A DNA stretch of 64,000 bases. Source: Hemibagrus wyckioides (taxonomy: Eukaryota > Chordata > Actinopteri > Siluriformes > Bagridae). The notes beneath the pieces were generated by a model. It ran no database searches and was not told the DNA's origin. It saw only the letters and a program-made list of their open reading frames with translations. The stretch lies in the NCBI RefSeq assembly GCF_019097595.1, contig NC_080714.1:626759-690758 (forward strand). The letters run 5' to 3'. This document shows positions 46,780-57,504 of the stretch, in pieces (the stretch's first letter is position 1; each line of letters starts with the position of its first letter). The position numbers and the translations under genes were made by a program.

Positions 46780-47187
46780 GTCCCACTTCTTGGCTAACCT
46801 CTTCCTCTGAATACTATCCTGAACTTCCTCATTCCACCATCAAGTCTCCTTATCTTCTTTCCTCCTTCCAGATGAAACACCCAGCACCTTTCTTCCTGTC
46901 TCCCTGATCACTTCTGCTGTAGTTTCCCAGTCATCTGGCAGCACTACCTGACCACCCAGAGCCTGCCTCAACTTCTGTCTAAATTCCTCACAACATTCCT
47001 TCTTTTTCAGCTTCCACCACTTGGTTTTCTTCTCCATCTCTATCTTTGACCTCTTTTTCTTACAGACCATCAAATTCATCCTACACACCACCATCCTATG
47101 CTGACTGGCTACACTCTCTCCCACTACCACTTTACAGTCACTAATCTCTTTCAGATTGCCTCTTCTACATAGGATGTAGTCTACCTG
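45979..47187 (-). pseudogene. RTE-like LINE fragment (endonuclease end and RT start)
   Basis: 47187-46840 reads the end of the endonuclease and linker (MQVDYILCRRGN, ASQHRMVVCRMN). An in-frame TGA at about 46837 replaces a Trp codon in TWWNE. RT then runs to 45979. The 5' end abuts CACTGTAAAAAATG, start of a MITE; the 3' end is replaced by Tc1. Confidence 0.8.
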
Positions 47188-47310
47188 CACTGTAAAAAAT
47201 GTAAAGTTGATTTAACATAAAATTTCAAGGCAACTTGCTGCACAGCTTTTTGAGTTTACTCAACTTTGGACCAAGTTGTTCATTCAGCCCAAATCACTGA
47301 GTAAAGTCAC
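47188..47310. mobile_element. CACTG-type MITE remnant
   Basis: CACTGTAAAAAATGTAAAGT with CAAGGCAACTTGCTGCACAG and TTTACTCAACTTTGGACC is a common non-coding teleost element; the CACTG terminus suggests EnSpm. The other end is not seen. Confidence 0.5.
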
Positions 47311-47479
47311 ATGTCTCTTTTTTTGTTCAGCTAACAGTTTGTTAGTTAAAAATACTTGTAATTCTTTTCTAATGTGTCTCAATAAATGATGCTATGTGAA
47401 CATTTTTCTGTGAGTTTTATGGACAAAAGATGTTTTGTTGTAGTTAGCATTTACACAATGTTACAAAATAAAACTATAA

Positions 47480-47950
47480 GATAGAGATCGATATATATAG
47501 ATACTTTATTCATCCCAAAGGGAAATTCACAGCTTTCAGCAGTATCCATAAACACAAGTAATAGATAAAGTAGGAAGGAATATAACAAATACTAAAAAAC
47601 CCAAATTAGGGTACAAAAATATCAAATAACAAAATATTACACAATTTAACAAAATATAGCAGAAAAATACTAAAGCCAGAGATGTAAGGAATAAATATGG
47701 AGAATGAGATGAAAAAACAAGATAAGTAATGTGCAAAACAAGTGTTTAAGGTTACAGACCTAGTTGATGTGCAAAAATTGTTTCTGTGCAAAAACTGTGC
47801 GTTTATGAGTCTTGTGCAAATCTCAGTTCATTGAAAGTTCTGTATAAACTGGAGTGTGTTGTGTGTGGTTTATTGTACAGTCCAGGCTTCAAGTTTTGTT
47901 TGTTTATTATACTGAATGTTGAAAGAAATACAAACAAGGCAAAATAGCCA
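47480..47950 (-). mobile_element. LINE 3' UTR-type repeat
   Basis: ATACTTTATTCATCCCAAAG with GGGAAATTCA after it, then GTGCAAAA-rich text, like the untranslated tails of fish LINEs read on the minus strand. No coding. Confidence 0.5.
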
Positions 47951-48448
47951 TACTTACTAACAGAAAAAAAAATGAGTCAGTAAAAAATTTTAAAAAATCC
48001 TGGATTAATGTCAAAATCAATAAAAAACAAACTGAAGATATATTAAGATTTTTTTTAACATGTATAGGCTTTGACTCTATTCCTTAGAATGCTTAAAACA
48101 TTAAAACACCAATAAACATAAAATAAATTGTTTTTAGAACAGCAACTTTAAAACACAGCAGTTCAACACTGGATGGTCTGCCCACCTTTCAACAATGTAA
48201 TATTGCCAAGAATGTCTACATGTTCCTTACAAAATACACTGCAATCAGCATTACAATTTTCAAACAATAAACTAAAAAAATAGTATGAATACAAATGAAA
48301 TTCAAATAAAATGGCACAATAAAGAATGTGAAAAGATGAAAAATAAACACACAATCAACAACAAAACAAATTAAATAAAAATGACATTGTAAGACATTAT
48401 ATTCACTTTTCAACAACTCAGTTGAACAATCCTTTTGATTAATTAACA
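47951..48448. other. Gene-free AT-rich stretch
   Basis: Probably the 3' UTR or flank of the next gene. Nothing recognised. Confidence 0.4.
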
Positions 48449-48832
48449 TTAAGATGCTAATATCTGTTTAACTTGCTCGCACAAGATTTCAACGTTCACA
48501 GAAAGTTTAGTTTTCAGGGACTGTACTCTTGCAGAGTAGTGAGTGCCCATTTCCATAAACACCTTCTCAATGACCTCAGAAGTATATTTGAGTTCTTTTG
48601 GGTAGTCAAAATCCAAGGCAAAGATAAGGCCAAACAGGTAAGAAACAGCAGACTGTAGGTTTGAAATGTCCTTCAGAACAACTGCCTCCTCCAAAACAAC
48701 AGCAAAGTTTGTAAAAGTAGGCAGTGCGCTAGGGGCAACATCATCCTCAGTTATAGCAAGAATTCCCATTTTCATTTCTCTGGTCTGTCTGTCTGCTGGA
48801 GATGTGTCATAATGAAACAACAAATACATCAT
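48449..48832 (-). CDS. C-terminal exon of a transposon-associated protein family (SAM-domain-protein-like)
   Basis: 127 codons, open, ending in a natural stop. The text is acidic/hydrophobic: LPTFTNFAVVLEEAVVLKDI, then YLFGLIFALDFDYPKELKYT, then EVIEKVFMEM and SARVQSLKTKL. This closing module is common in fish proteins annotated as SAM-domain-containing-protein-3-like, from memory. No SAM domain or upstream exon is recognised nearby; the frame start at 48832 may follow a splice acceptor. Function unknown. Confidence 0.45.
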   Translation of the reverse strand: MMYLLFHYDTSPADRQTREMKMGILAITEDDVAPSALPTFTNFAVVLEEAVVLKDISNLQSAVSYLFGLIFALDFDYPKELKYTSEVIEKVFMEMGTHYSARVQSLKTKLSVNVEILCEQVKQILAS

Positions 48833-48848
48833 TATCAGCTGATTTCAG

Positions 48849-49162
48849 TTTTGTAGCTTTTTTTTCCTGAAAAACACAACTAATTATATGAAACAACCAA
48901 ATATAATAGTTTTAGTGTGGATGGTTTATGAAGTTCTCTTTTTATAATTTTGCTAACAATAATTTTTATAACATTTTGCTTATCCTGCATGTGGATAAGA
49001 TGTGGATGCAAATTCAATGTACTGTACATACTCAACTGTTCTTTTGTCTGTTAATAAAAGTTTTGAATCCTACTGACCTACATTGTATGAACAAAACACC
49101 TAAAACATACTTCATATCTTTGTATTCTATTGTGGTTGGACTGTAACATGAGTTTGAGATAG

Positions 49163-49207
<45 letters not shown>

Positions 49208-49439
49208 TGATGAAAGGTTGCATATTCTTTTCATATTGTCTTTTGTCGCATTGCATCTCTCACGTGCGATGTAGACGTTAATCTAACAAGTCCACTTTAT
49301 CATGCTTTTTCTGTGATGTAATAAACATGATTATATTTTGAGTTAAGTCTATGACAAATCGCACATTATTTCCAATACCTGTGATAAATATAGCCAGGAT
49401 TGCAAAACATGAAGTTAGATTTGCAAGATATAAAACCGT
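48849..49439. other. Gene-free stretch with (AT)n
   Basis: An (AT)n microsatellite lies at about 49166-49202. No coding signal. Confidence 0.5.
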
Positions 49440-49448
49440 GATTGCGAC

Positions 49449-50145
49449 ACCGCGATGAAGTTAGCTTGATATTCAGACATTAGACAGACATTCAGAAGCG
49501 GTATTTTAGGGACTGTTGACAAATTTCTTTACGAATAAAATGTGGTATTGTTACTTACTGTCACGGCCTAGGGATCAGCGCCTTCCTCAGGCCTGGCAAG
49601 GAACAGTCCAGCAGTTCCTGACACTTACCTGGCTATGTGCCCCAGTTATTCTAATTTCTTCTTAATTAAATATATGCCATGTGTCATTGCATACAGCTTT
49701 TGTTATTTAGTATTAATTATGTATCATGTTATGTAATTTGTAATTATTATTATTATTATTTTTAATTTAAAAAAATCACTATTCCTTCAATAGCTTCTAG
49801 GTCATGTGACCCTGTGAACCCAAACTAGTACCAAAATACTCTAATTGGACACCTCCACAAGGCAAACCTCTTTTTATCCCAAGAAATGTCTTCATTGATT
49901 TTAATTTTAATTTCATTAAGACACTATTTCTTCAGTAGCTTCTAGGTCATGTGACCCTGTGACCCAAACCTAGTACCAACATAATCTACTTGGTCATCCC
50001 TACAAGGTACACCACTTATCCCAAAATATGCCTTCATTGATTTGTTTTATTTGTTTATTTTCTTCATTTGTTTAATTCATTTTTAATTTAAAAAACAAGT
50101 AATTTTTTTCTCAAGATTAAACAAAGTTTTTTAGTGTTATTACCC

Positions 50146-50209
<64 letters not shown>

Positions 50210-50225
50210 CTGTCTTAATTATTAT

Positions 50226-50323
<98 letters not shown>

Positions 50324-50849
50324 TAGATAGAGACAGACAGACAGATAGACAGAAAAAATATGGAAATGCTGCTTGTTTTAAGAAAAAAATTACTTGTTTA
50401 TTTAAATAAGAAATGAATTAAACAAATGAAGAAAATAAACAAATAAATAAAAATCAATGAAGATGTATTTTGGGATACAAAGAGGTGTATGCTGTGGAGG
50501 TGTTCAAGTAGATCATTTTGGTACTAGATTTGGGTCACAGCGTCACATGTCCTAGAAACTACTGAAGAAATAGTTTTTTTTTTAATTAAAAAATAAATTA
50601 ATAGTAAAAAATGTATTCACATAATTAATATTACCTATTAATTAAATTCTTATTTATAAATAAACAAAATCTGTTTGCAATGCCACATGCCATATGTATA
50701 TTTAAAAAGAAATTAGAATAACTGGGGCAGGTAGTCAGTTAAGTAACAAGTACCACATTTCAGTTGTACAGAAATTTGTCGACGGTCCCTAAACTACCGC
50801 TTCCGAATGTCGGTCTAATGTCTGAATATCAAGCTAACTTCACTGCGGT
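49449..50849. mobile_element. Foldback (long inverted-repeat) element with tetranucleotide core
   Basis: The two halves are inverted copies. Ends are ACCGCGATGAAGTTAGC on the left and the inverse ACCGCAGTGAAGTTAGC on the right; TTGATATTCAGACATTAGAC matches on both. The centre is (TCTA)n then (TAGA)n (about 50150-50330), itself a hairpin. Flanks GATTGCGAC (49440-49448) and GATTGTGAC (50850-50858) look like a 9-bp target duplication with one change. The left arm has an extra 65-base piece (about 49558-49625) and a 135-base internal tandem duplication (49770-50045). No protein is encoded. Confidence 0.8.
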
Positions 50850-51186
50850 GATTGTGACATATTTTCTCCTTGATGAGAATGTTCATGCAAACTTGCTTTA
50901 AAATAATAAGCTTGCCCAGTGACACATTACATAATTATGATTTTAGTTTCAAAACCAGGTCAAAACACACAATTATACATTTTACTGGCATTAAAAACTT
51001 ATATAGATATATTTGCATGTCGCAAACAATGCTTAATGATCATATTTATGTTTTACAAACATTTTAACAATCTAATAAATATAATAAAATGAATAAAGAT
51101 ACTTACTTTAAACGATGAAGTGTGTCGTGATCTCGTGCTGCACGTTTGACTGACGTTCAAAATGGCCCATCACCTCCTCATCACCT
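50850..51186. other. Unassigned stretch right of the foldback
   Basis: No coding or repeat content recognised. Confidence 0.4.
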
Positions 51187-51854
51187 GTGTTTCCTGCAAT
51201 AAAAAAAATTGACAATATCAGGCAAAAAATTCAGGTTATTAACTTAAAACCAAATTATTTGATAGATAATCTTTCAGATAATATAACTATTTCTGATCAG
51301 AGTTTAGAATGGTTTACTCCACTTCAAGAGTCTGATCTAATTTCACTAATTTCATCATCAAAACTTTCAACCTGCATTCTAAATCCTTTACCCACGTCTT
51401 TCTTTAAACAGATATTACCAGTAGCTACCGAACCCCTTCTAAAAGTTATTAATTTTTTCCCTTAGCACTGGCTATGTGCCTAAATCTTTTAAGCTAGCAG
51501 TTATCAAACCCTTTATTAAAAAAACCTGACCTCGACCCCTGTCAGTTGTCTAACTATAGACCGATATCAAACCTGCCCTTTATCTCCAAGATCCTACAAA
51601 AGGCTGTAGCACAGCAGTTATGTTCATAATTACATAGGAATAACATTCATGAAATGTATCAGTCAGGATTTAGGCCTCATCATAGCACAGAGACAGCACT
51701 GGTTAAAGTGGTAAATGACCTGTTACTGGCTTCTGATCAGGGTTGTGTCTCCTTACTGGTGCTACTGGATCTTAGTGCAGCTTTTGACACCATTGACCAC
51801 ACTGTTCTACTTGATAGGCTAGAACATGTTGTTGGTGTTAAAGGAACAGCCCTC
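51187..51854 (+). pseudogene. L2-type LINE, copy C, left part
   Basis: RT region ([20 protein letters not shown], then [31 protein letters not shown]). A frameshift lies near 51460 and a stop near 51629. The copy is cut at 51854 by a gypsy element and continues at 56824. Confidence 0.88.
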
Positions 51855-52210
51855 TGTAACGTCCTGTCAGACGTAGGAGTATTAGAATCCATTCGCGGAC
51901 AATGTAAAGGGCCGAAGGCTAAGATCTTGGTCGAGGTCACAGAGAAACAGGGTCAAAACCAGAAAGCTATGAAGAAACAGTCAAAACCAAAACGCTAGTC
52001 CAGAAAACGAAGTCAGAAGAAAACAAGCAGGGTCATACAGGAAGAAACTAGACAATAGATAAATCAAGGCTTGGCAGGTAACACTAAGGAAACAATGCTT
52101 CGCAATGAGACTGAGATAGCGTGCTGCTTTTATACGTCACTGAACCGGAAGTGAGCAGAAACAGTTAATATTCGGGCGATGGCTCCCTCTGGTGTTCAGG
52201 CCTCGTGACA
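51855..52210 (-). repeat. 3' LTR of the chromovirus
   Basis: 356 bp. A short G-rich purine tract lies at its upstream edge on the minus strand (inverse of GAACCCCCCG, 52211-52220), the expected site for plus-strand priming. Confidence 0.93.
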
Positions 52211-52535
52211 GAACCCCCCGTCTAAGAACACCTCCAGGTGTTCGGCGTCGAGGGCGTCCCCTCGGGCGAGGAGCGGGTCTGTGGGGAAAGTTCAGGTGGA
52301 ATTCTTTTATGAGAGCGGGGTCCAGGATGTCGTGTGCATTGACCCAGCAGCGCTCCTCCGGGCCATATCCCTCCCAGTCCACCAAGTATTGGAGGCGGCG
52401 GCCCCGACGACGCGAGTTAAGGATGGTGTGAACCCGATAGGCGAGGGAACCGTCAATGTCCAGGGGAGGGGGTGGCTCATGGGCAGTGGGGCCCGGCGGT
52501 TTGTGGCTCGTGATAGGGCTTGAGCAGAGATACAT
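52137..52535 (-). pseudogene. Chromovirus chromodomain
   Basis: Reads [20 protein letters not shown], then [14 protein letters not shown], a full chromodomain core, followed by a Pro/Arg tail that runs into the LTR. Chromodomains direct insertion to marked chromatin. It follows the integrase with a short frame change at about 52500. Confidence 0.85.
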
Positions 52536-53600
52536 GAAAAGTGGGTGCGAGGCGGTAAGAGGCAGGCAGCTCTAGGCGAAACGAGACGGGATTAACCTGG
52601 TGAATAATTTTGAAAGGACCGATGAATCTGGGGCTGAGCTTACGACAGGGCAGTTTGAGTTTCAGGTTGCGCATGGATAACCAAACCTTTTGACCCACTT
52701 GGTAGGTAGGATGGGGTTGGCGTCGGCGATTGGCTTGAATCACCTGCCTACGTATAGCCCGTTGAAGGCGAACATGGGCTCGTTCCCAGATCTCCTGGCT
52801 TCGCCTGGACCACTCGTCAACCGTGGGGACGTCGGAGGGCTCCCCGGACCACGGGAACAAAGGTGGTTGATAGCCAAATACACATTGGAATGGTGTCAGC
52901 CCCGTAGAGGAATGGGTTAAGGAGTTCTGAGCATATTCGGCCCATGGGAGGAATTCACTCCATCGGTGTTGTTCCTTGCTGCAGTAAACCCTCAAGGACC
53001 TTCCTAGTTCTTGATTCAGATGTTCGGCTTGCCCGTTAGATTGGGGGTGGTATCCTGAGCTCAGACTGACTTTGATTTTCAGCTGCTTACAGAACTCCTG
53101 CCAGACCCTGGAGGTAAACTGCGGCCCTCGGTCCAATACTATGTCTTCAGGGAGCCCAAAATTCCGGAATATATTGTGAAAAATGGCTAAGGCGGTTTCC
53201 ATAGATGTAGGTAATCCCTTCATGGGGACCAATTTGCAAGCCTTGGAAAACCGGTCAATGATGACCATGATGGTCGTGAAGCCCTGTGAGTCGGGGAGGT
53301 CAGTGAGAAAGTAAATGGAGATGTGAGACCAGGGACGGCATGGGACGGCATGGGACGGGTAGCGGCTCCAACAGACCTTCAGGCAAATGGCATTCGGTTC
53401 GAGACTGGGCGCAGACGGAGCATGAGCGTACAAATTTCTCCACATCCTGGTGAAGAGAAGGCCACCAAAAGGTTTGACGCAGCAATTGGGCCGTACGATG
53501 GATGCCTGGGTGGCCGGAGCTGGGGCATTCATGCGTCCACCTGATCAGTCTTAGATGGAACGTGGTGGGAACATAACGTTTGGAGGGTGGACAATTTGGG
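52477..53600 (-). pseudogene. Chromovirus integrase
   Basis: The zinc-binding HHCC part (HPGIHRT...CSVCAQS) lies about 53540-53410, shared with the end of the RNase H frame. The core runs [27 protein letters not shown] (second Asp), [12 protein letters not shown] (Glu), then the GPF/Y-type C-terminal part FIGPFKI. The first catalytic Asp position, before LTDLPDSQG, is Tyr (SIYF), which should abolish activity. About 351 codons are open at 53532-52477. Confidence 0.85.
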
Positions 53601-54110
53601 GGAGGAGCCTCGGATGTGTAAGCCTTTTCAATTTCTCCAATGAAATCCCAAAGAATGGGGGCTACTAAAACAGATGGTGGGAGGATATTATTAGGGTGTG
53701 AGGGTGACTCAATGACCTCATGAATTCTGGAGAGGGCATCTGCTTTCCCGTTCTTCGAGCCGGGACGATAGGTGACCGTGAACTTGAACCGTGAGAAAAA
53801 TAATGCCCACCTGGCTTGGTGTGGATTAAGGCGTTTTGCTTCTCGGAGATACGCAAGGTTACGGTGATCAGTGAGAATGAGGAACGGGTGAGCTGCCCCC
53901 TCCAACCAATGTCTCCACTCTTCCAGGGCAACCTTCATAGCTAGAAGTTCCTTGTTGCCCACGTCGTAATTCAATTCCGCCGGTGTTAGTTTTCGAGAGT
54001 AGAAGGCACATGGATGTAGTTTGCCGGACTTTGTAGTTTGGCTGGCATTGAGAGAGTACTGCTCCCACCCCGCTGTTCGAGGCGTCCACCTCTACTGTAA
54101 AAGGTAAGTC
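53600..54110 (-). pseudogene. Chromovirus RNase H
   Basis: Starts [14 protein letters not shown] (catalytic Asp) near 54089; a frameshift follows near 53960. Continues [30 protein letters not shown] and KADALSR. Together this is a full gypsy RNase H in two frames. Confidence 0.85.
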
Positions 54111-54113
54111 AGG

Positions 54114-55500
54114 TCATGGGTGTCGGAGTATTGGGGCGGAGGAGAAGCTGTGCTTAAGCTTATCAAAGGCTGTTCGGGCTTGATCAGTCCACTTTAGTTT
54201 CTGTGGTTTACCCTTTAACAACGAGGTTAGAGGACTGGCTATGGTGCTATAGTTCCGAATGAAACGGCGATAAAAGTTAGCAAACCCCAGGAATCGCTGG
54301 AGGCCTTTAACATTGGTGGGCTCAGGCCAGGACATGATCGCGGACACTTTGGACTGGTCCATCTCCACCCCCTTTTGAGAGCTCACGTAACCAAGAAATG
54401 TGATGGAGGAACGGTGGAACTCACACTTTTCCAACTTCATGAAGAGGTTATGGGTTGCCAGGCGGTGGAGGACTGCTCGAACGTGGGAAACATGTTGTTT
54501 CAAGTCTGATGAGTAAATCAAAATGTCATCAGTGTAGGCTATTACGTGGCTGTGGAGCATGTCCCTGAATATTTCATTTATCATGGATTGAAACACCGCC
54601 GGGGCGTTAGTGAGTCCGTAAGGCATGACTAAGTACTCGTAGTGTCCATTAGTGGTGTGGAAAGCAGTCTTCCATTCGTCTCCTTCTCTTATCCTGATCA
54701 GGTTGTAGGCACTGCATAGATTGAGTTTAGTGAATACTTTGGCCCCTTGTAGCTGTTCAAGGGTGGCTGGAACTAAGGGGAGAGGATATGGGTAAGGCAC
54801 GGTGATAGCGTTCAAACCACGATAGTCAATGCATGGACGGAGCCCTCCATCCTTCTTTTCCACAAAGAAGAAGCCTGCCGCCACCGGAGATGTAGAGGAC
54901 CGTATATAACCTGCTGCAAGGGCCTCTTCGATGTAGTCCTCCATAGCCTTTTTTTCCGGGATGGAGAGAGGGTAAACTCGGTTCTTGGGTGGTACGCATT
55001 GGGGAGGAGTTCTATGGTGCAGTCCCATGGTCTGTGTGGTGGGAGCCTGGTTGCCTTTTCCTTACTGAAAACCTCACGTAGGTCGTAGTATTCAGGAGGG
55101 AGTGAAGTGGGACTGGACGAAGCTGGGCTTTCAACAGAAGTAGCGAGGCATGGACGAGGAGTATGATTCAAAAAACAGTTCTTTATGCAGAAAGGGGCCC
55201 ATCTTCGGAGGTCACCGTCCTTCCAGGAAATGTCTGGGTCGTGAAGCTGAAGGCCCAGCACTATGGGGTTGGACGGGGAAGAGATGACAAAGAAAGATAA
55301 ACGTTCATGATGGAATAATCCGAGTTGGAGGTCAATAGGTTGGGTTTGCTGAGAAATAAGACCCCCTCCGATGGGCTGATCGTTGATGGCGGTCACTCTG
55401 AGCGGGGGTATGCATGGGACTGTGGGGATGTGAAGATCGCGCACCAGAGTCTCGTCCATGAGGTTGACCGCCGAGCCTGAGTCAATTAATGCTGTGACAA
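54114..55500 (-). pseudogene. Chromovirus protease and reverse transcriptase
   Basis: Protease active site [10 protein letters not shown] near 55500-55460, with DSG intact. 216 further codons lead to a frameshift near 54990-55020. RT then reads [38 protein letters not shown], and the palm box YTDDIL near 54535. In motif A the text is FTKLNL where FTKLDL is expected, so one catalytic Asp is Asn. The same change is seen at 18590 in another copy. Confidence 0.85.
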
Positions 55501-55739
55501 AAAACTGAGAATGAGCAAAGAGGAGATATGCTGGAAGAGAAACTTTGGATAAGCGTACTATGGTTTTCTACCTGTGGCGTAGATGGTTTTTCAGGACATC
55601 GGAGCACTCTATGACCGGGTTTTCCACAGTAGAAGCAGAGGTTGAGTTTAGTACGCCGTTCACGCTCCTCCGCTGTGACTCGTGCCCTTCCCAGTTGCAT
55701 GGGTTCAGAATGATCCTCTGTGTACGGTCGCACTTCCAT
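55482..55739 (-). pseudogene. Chromovirus gag nucleocapsid part
   Basis: Contains [14 protein letters not shown], a CCHC zinc knuckle that packages RNA. It is in another frame from the main gag, with a shift near 55740, and another shift lies before the protease. Confidence 0.85.
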
Positions 55740-56420
55740 TTTATAACGTGGCAGGGGCGTGAGGTGGTGGCTGTAGGTCGGTGTTGGCGGCGCAGGTTAT
55801 CCAGACAGATGGCAGTGGAAATGTATTGAGACAACGTGACGTTCGTGTCGCGGCATGCCATTTCTGCTTGTAAATCCGGGTTGAGCCCCTCGCGGAAAAC
55901 CGCCATGAGAGCAGTAGCATTCCATCCCGACTGAGCTGCCAACGTGCGGAATTTTATAGCATAATCTGCGGCTGTGCCCCCCCCCCGGCGTAATTCCAGC
56001 AGCTGAACGGAAACATCCTTGCCGCCTGCCGGGTATTCAAACACTTCCTTAATTAAATTAGCCAAATAATCCGCGGATGATTTAACTTGGGGGTCGGAGT
56101 CCCAAACTGCTGCTGCCCAATCTAGCGCTCTACCGGTTAGCAGGGATAATATAAACACGCACCTGGTTCTTTCGTCGCGGTATGCCTCAGGTTGGTGAGT
56201 GAAATAGTTATCGCACTGACGAAGAAAACCCCGGCAACGATCGACGGATTCGTCAAACTTCTCAGGTAGAGCAAAACGAGGAAGTTCGCTGCGAGCGTCG
56301 TACACTGGCGCCGCGGCTGCCGCCTGATCCAGTGGCTGCTGCTGGAGCTGTTGGTTAGCTGCTTTCAGTGCATCGACCTCCGCCTGATAAGCTTGAATAA
56401 GGACTCGCTGTCGCCATAGC
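55700..56420 (-). pseudogene. Chromovirus gag, main part
   Basis: Start probably MSPADMQAALWRQR near 56445. A coiled coil (ADALKAANQQLQQQ-like) is followed by LPRFALPEKFDESVDRC and the capsid-like core (VFILSLLTGRALDWA, GGTAADYAIKFRTLA). The frame is open upstream through the LTR, so the exact start is a choice. Confidence 0.82.
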
Positions 56421-56451
56421 GCCGCTTGCATATCCGCTGGACTCATCTCAG

Positions 56452-56461
56452 GCGAAGCATT
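56452..56461 (-). other. Self-priming primer-binding site
   Basis: One base from the 5' LTR, the minus strand reads AATGCTTCGC. This is the exact complement of GCGAAGCATT at 56711-56702 inside the LTR, which starts 31 bases after the TATA box. No usual tRNA 3'-end complement (TGG...) is present. Confidence 0.7.
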
Positions 56462-56462
56462 C

Positions 56463-56818
56463 TGTAACGTCCCGTCAGACGTAGGAGTATTTGAATCCAT
56501 TCGCGGACAATGTAAAGGGCCGAAGGCTAAGATCTTGGTCGAGGTCACGGAGAAACAGGGTCAAAACCAGAAAGCTACGTAGAAACAGTCAAAACCAAAA
56601 TGCTAGTCCAGAAAACGAAGTCAGAAGAAAACAAGCAGGGTCATACACGAGGAAACTAGACAATAGATAAATCAAGGCTTGGCAGGTAACGCTAAGGAAA
56701 CAATGCTTCGCAATGAGACTGAGATAGCGTGCTGCTTTTATACGTCACTGAACCGGAAGTGAGCAGAAACAGTTAATATTCGGGCGATGGCTCCCTCTGG
56801 TGTTCAGGCCTCGTGACA
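56463..56818 (-). repeat. 5' LTR of the chromovirus
   Basis: 356 bp with TATAAAAG on the minus strand at 56742-56735, so transcription should begin near 56711. Confidence 0.93.
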
Positions 56819-56823
56819 CCCTC

Positions 56824-57235
56824 TCCTGGCTCAGGTCTTATTTGACTGACCGATATCAGTGTGTAAATCTAAATGGTGACTTCTCTATGCATACCAAGGT
56901 TATGTTTGGTGTTTTACAAGGTTTTAGGGCCACTGCTTTTTTCTCTATATATGCTACCCCTTGGTCCAATTATTCGTAAACATGGTATTAGCTTCCACTG
57001 TTATGCAGATGACACACAGCTATGTTTCAGTGAAGTCGGATGAGAGACACCAGCTTATTAAGATAGAAGAATGTGTCAAAGTACATTAGACATTGGATGG
57101 TCACTAAATTCCTCCTGCTAAAATCTGACTAGGACCACATGCAGCTAGAAGTGAGCTTTCTGATTACAGAGTAACTGTGCATGGTCTTTCTGTTTCATCT
57201 TGTCCAGCAGTAAAAGATCTTCGTGTGACCCTGAT
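56824..57235 (+). pseudogene. L2-type LINE, copy C, right part
   Basis: Continues copy C: TCCTGGCTCAGGTCTTATTT, then [14 protein letters not shown] (intact YADD, near 56990-57030), then frameshifts. The copy fades into AT-rich DNA at 57235. Confidence 0.85.
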
Positions 57236-57504
57236 ATTCCTGTACAATTGGACATTTATATTTGCCTTTTTATATATATATTTATCTTATGAATGCACAC
57301 TGTACATACTGTATTTATTTATTGTCATAAAATTTATATTTGTCTTTTTACAAACGTGTATATTATATATATTGTATTTTTCTATATATTATAGATGTTT
57401 ATACATACTTATTATTTATATATTATTTGATATATATTATTATCCTTTATTATAATATAGTATATTATTATTATTATATATAATATTATTGTTTATTATT
57501 TAAA
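57236..57504. repeat. AT-rich low-complexity tract
   Basis: About 270 bases of TATATT-like sequence, no coding. Confidence 0.8.

Larger units (their letters stand above)
51855..56818 (-). mobile_element. Ty3/gypsy chromovirus, both LTRs, 5-bp target duplication
   Basis: 4,964 bp, coding strand minus. LTRs are 51855-52210 and 56463-56818, each 356 bp, TG...CA, differing at about nine positions by eye. CCCTC flanks both sides (51850-51854, 56819-56823), and the L2 text is continuous across it. Domain order on the minus strand is gag with CCHC, protease, RT, RNase H, integrase and chromodomain, the Sushi-like chromovirus order. Several frameshifts and two catalytic-residue changes make this copy defective. 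Confidence 0.95.

Noticed and set aside
46208..46810. 200-codon + frame opposite the RTE reverse transcriptase
   Set aside because: Antisense shadow, Ser/Leu-rich with no domain.
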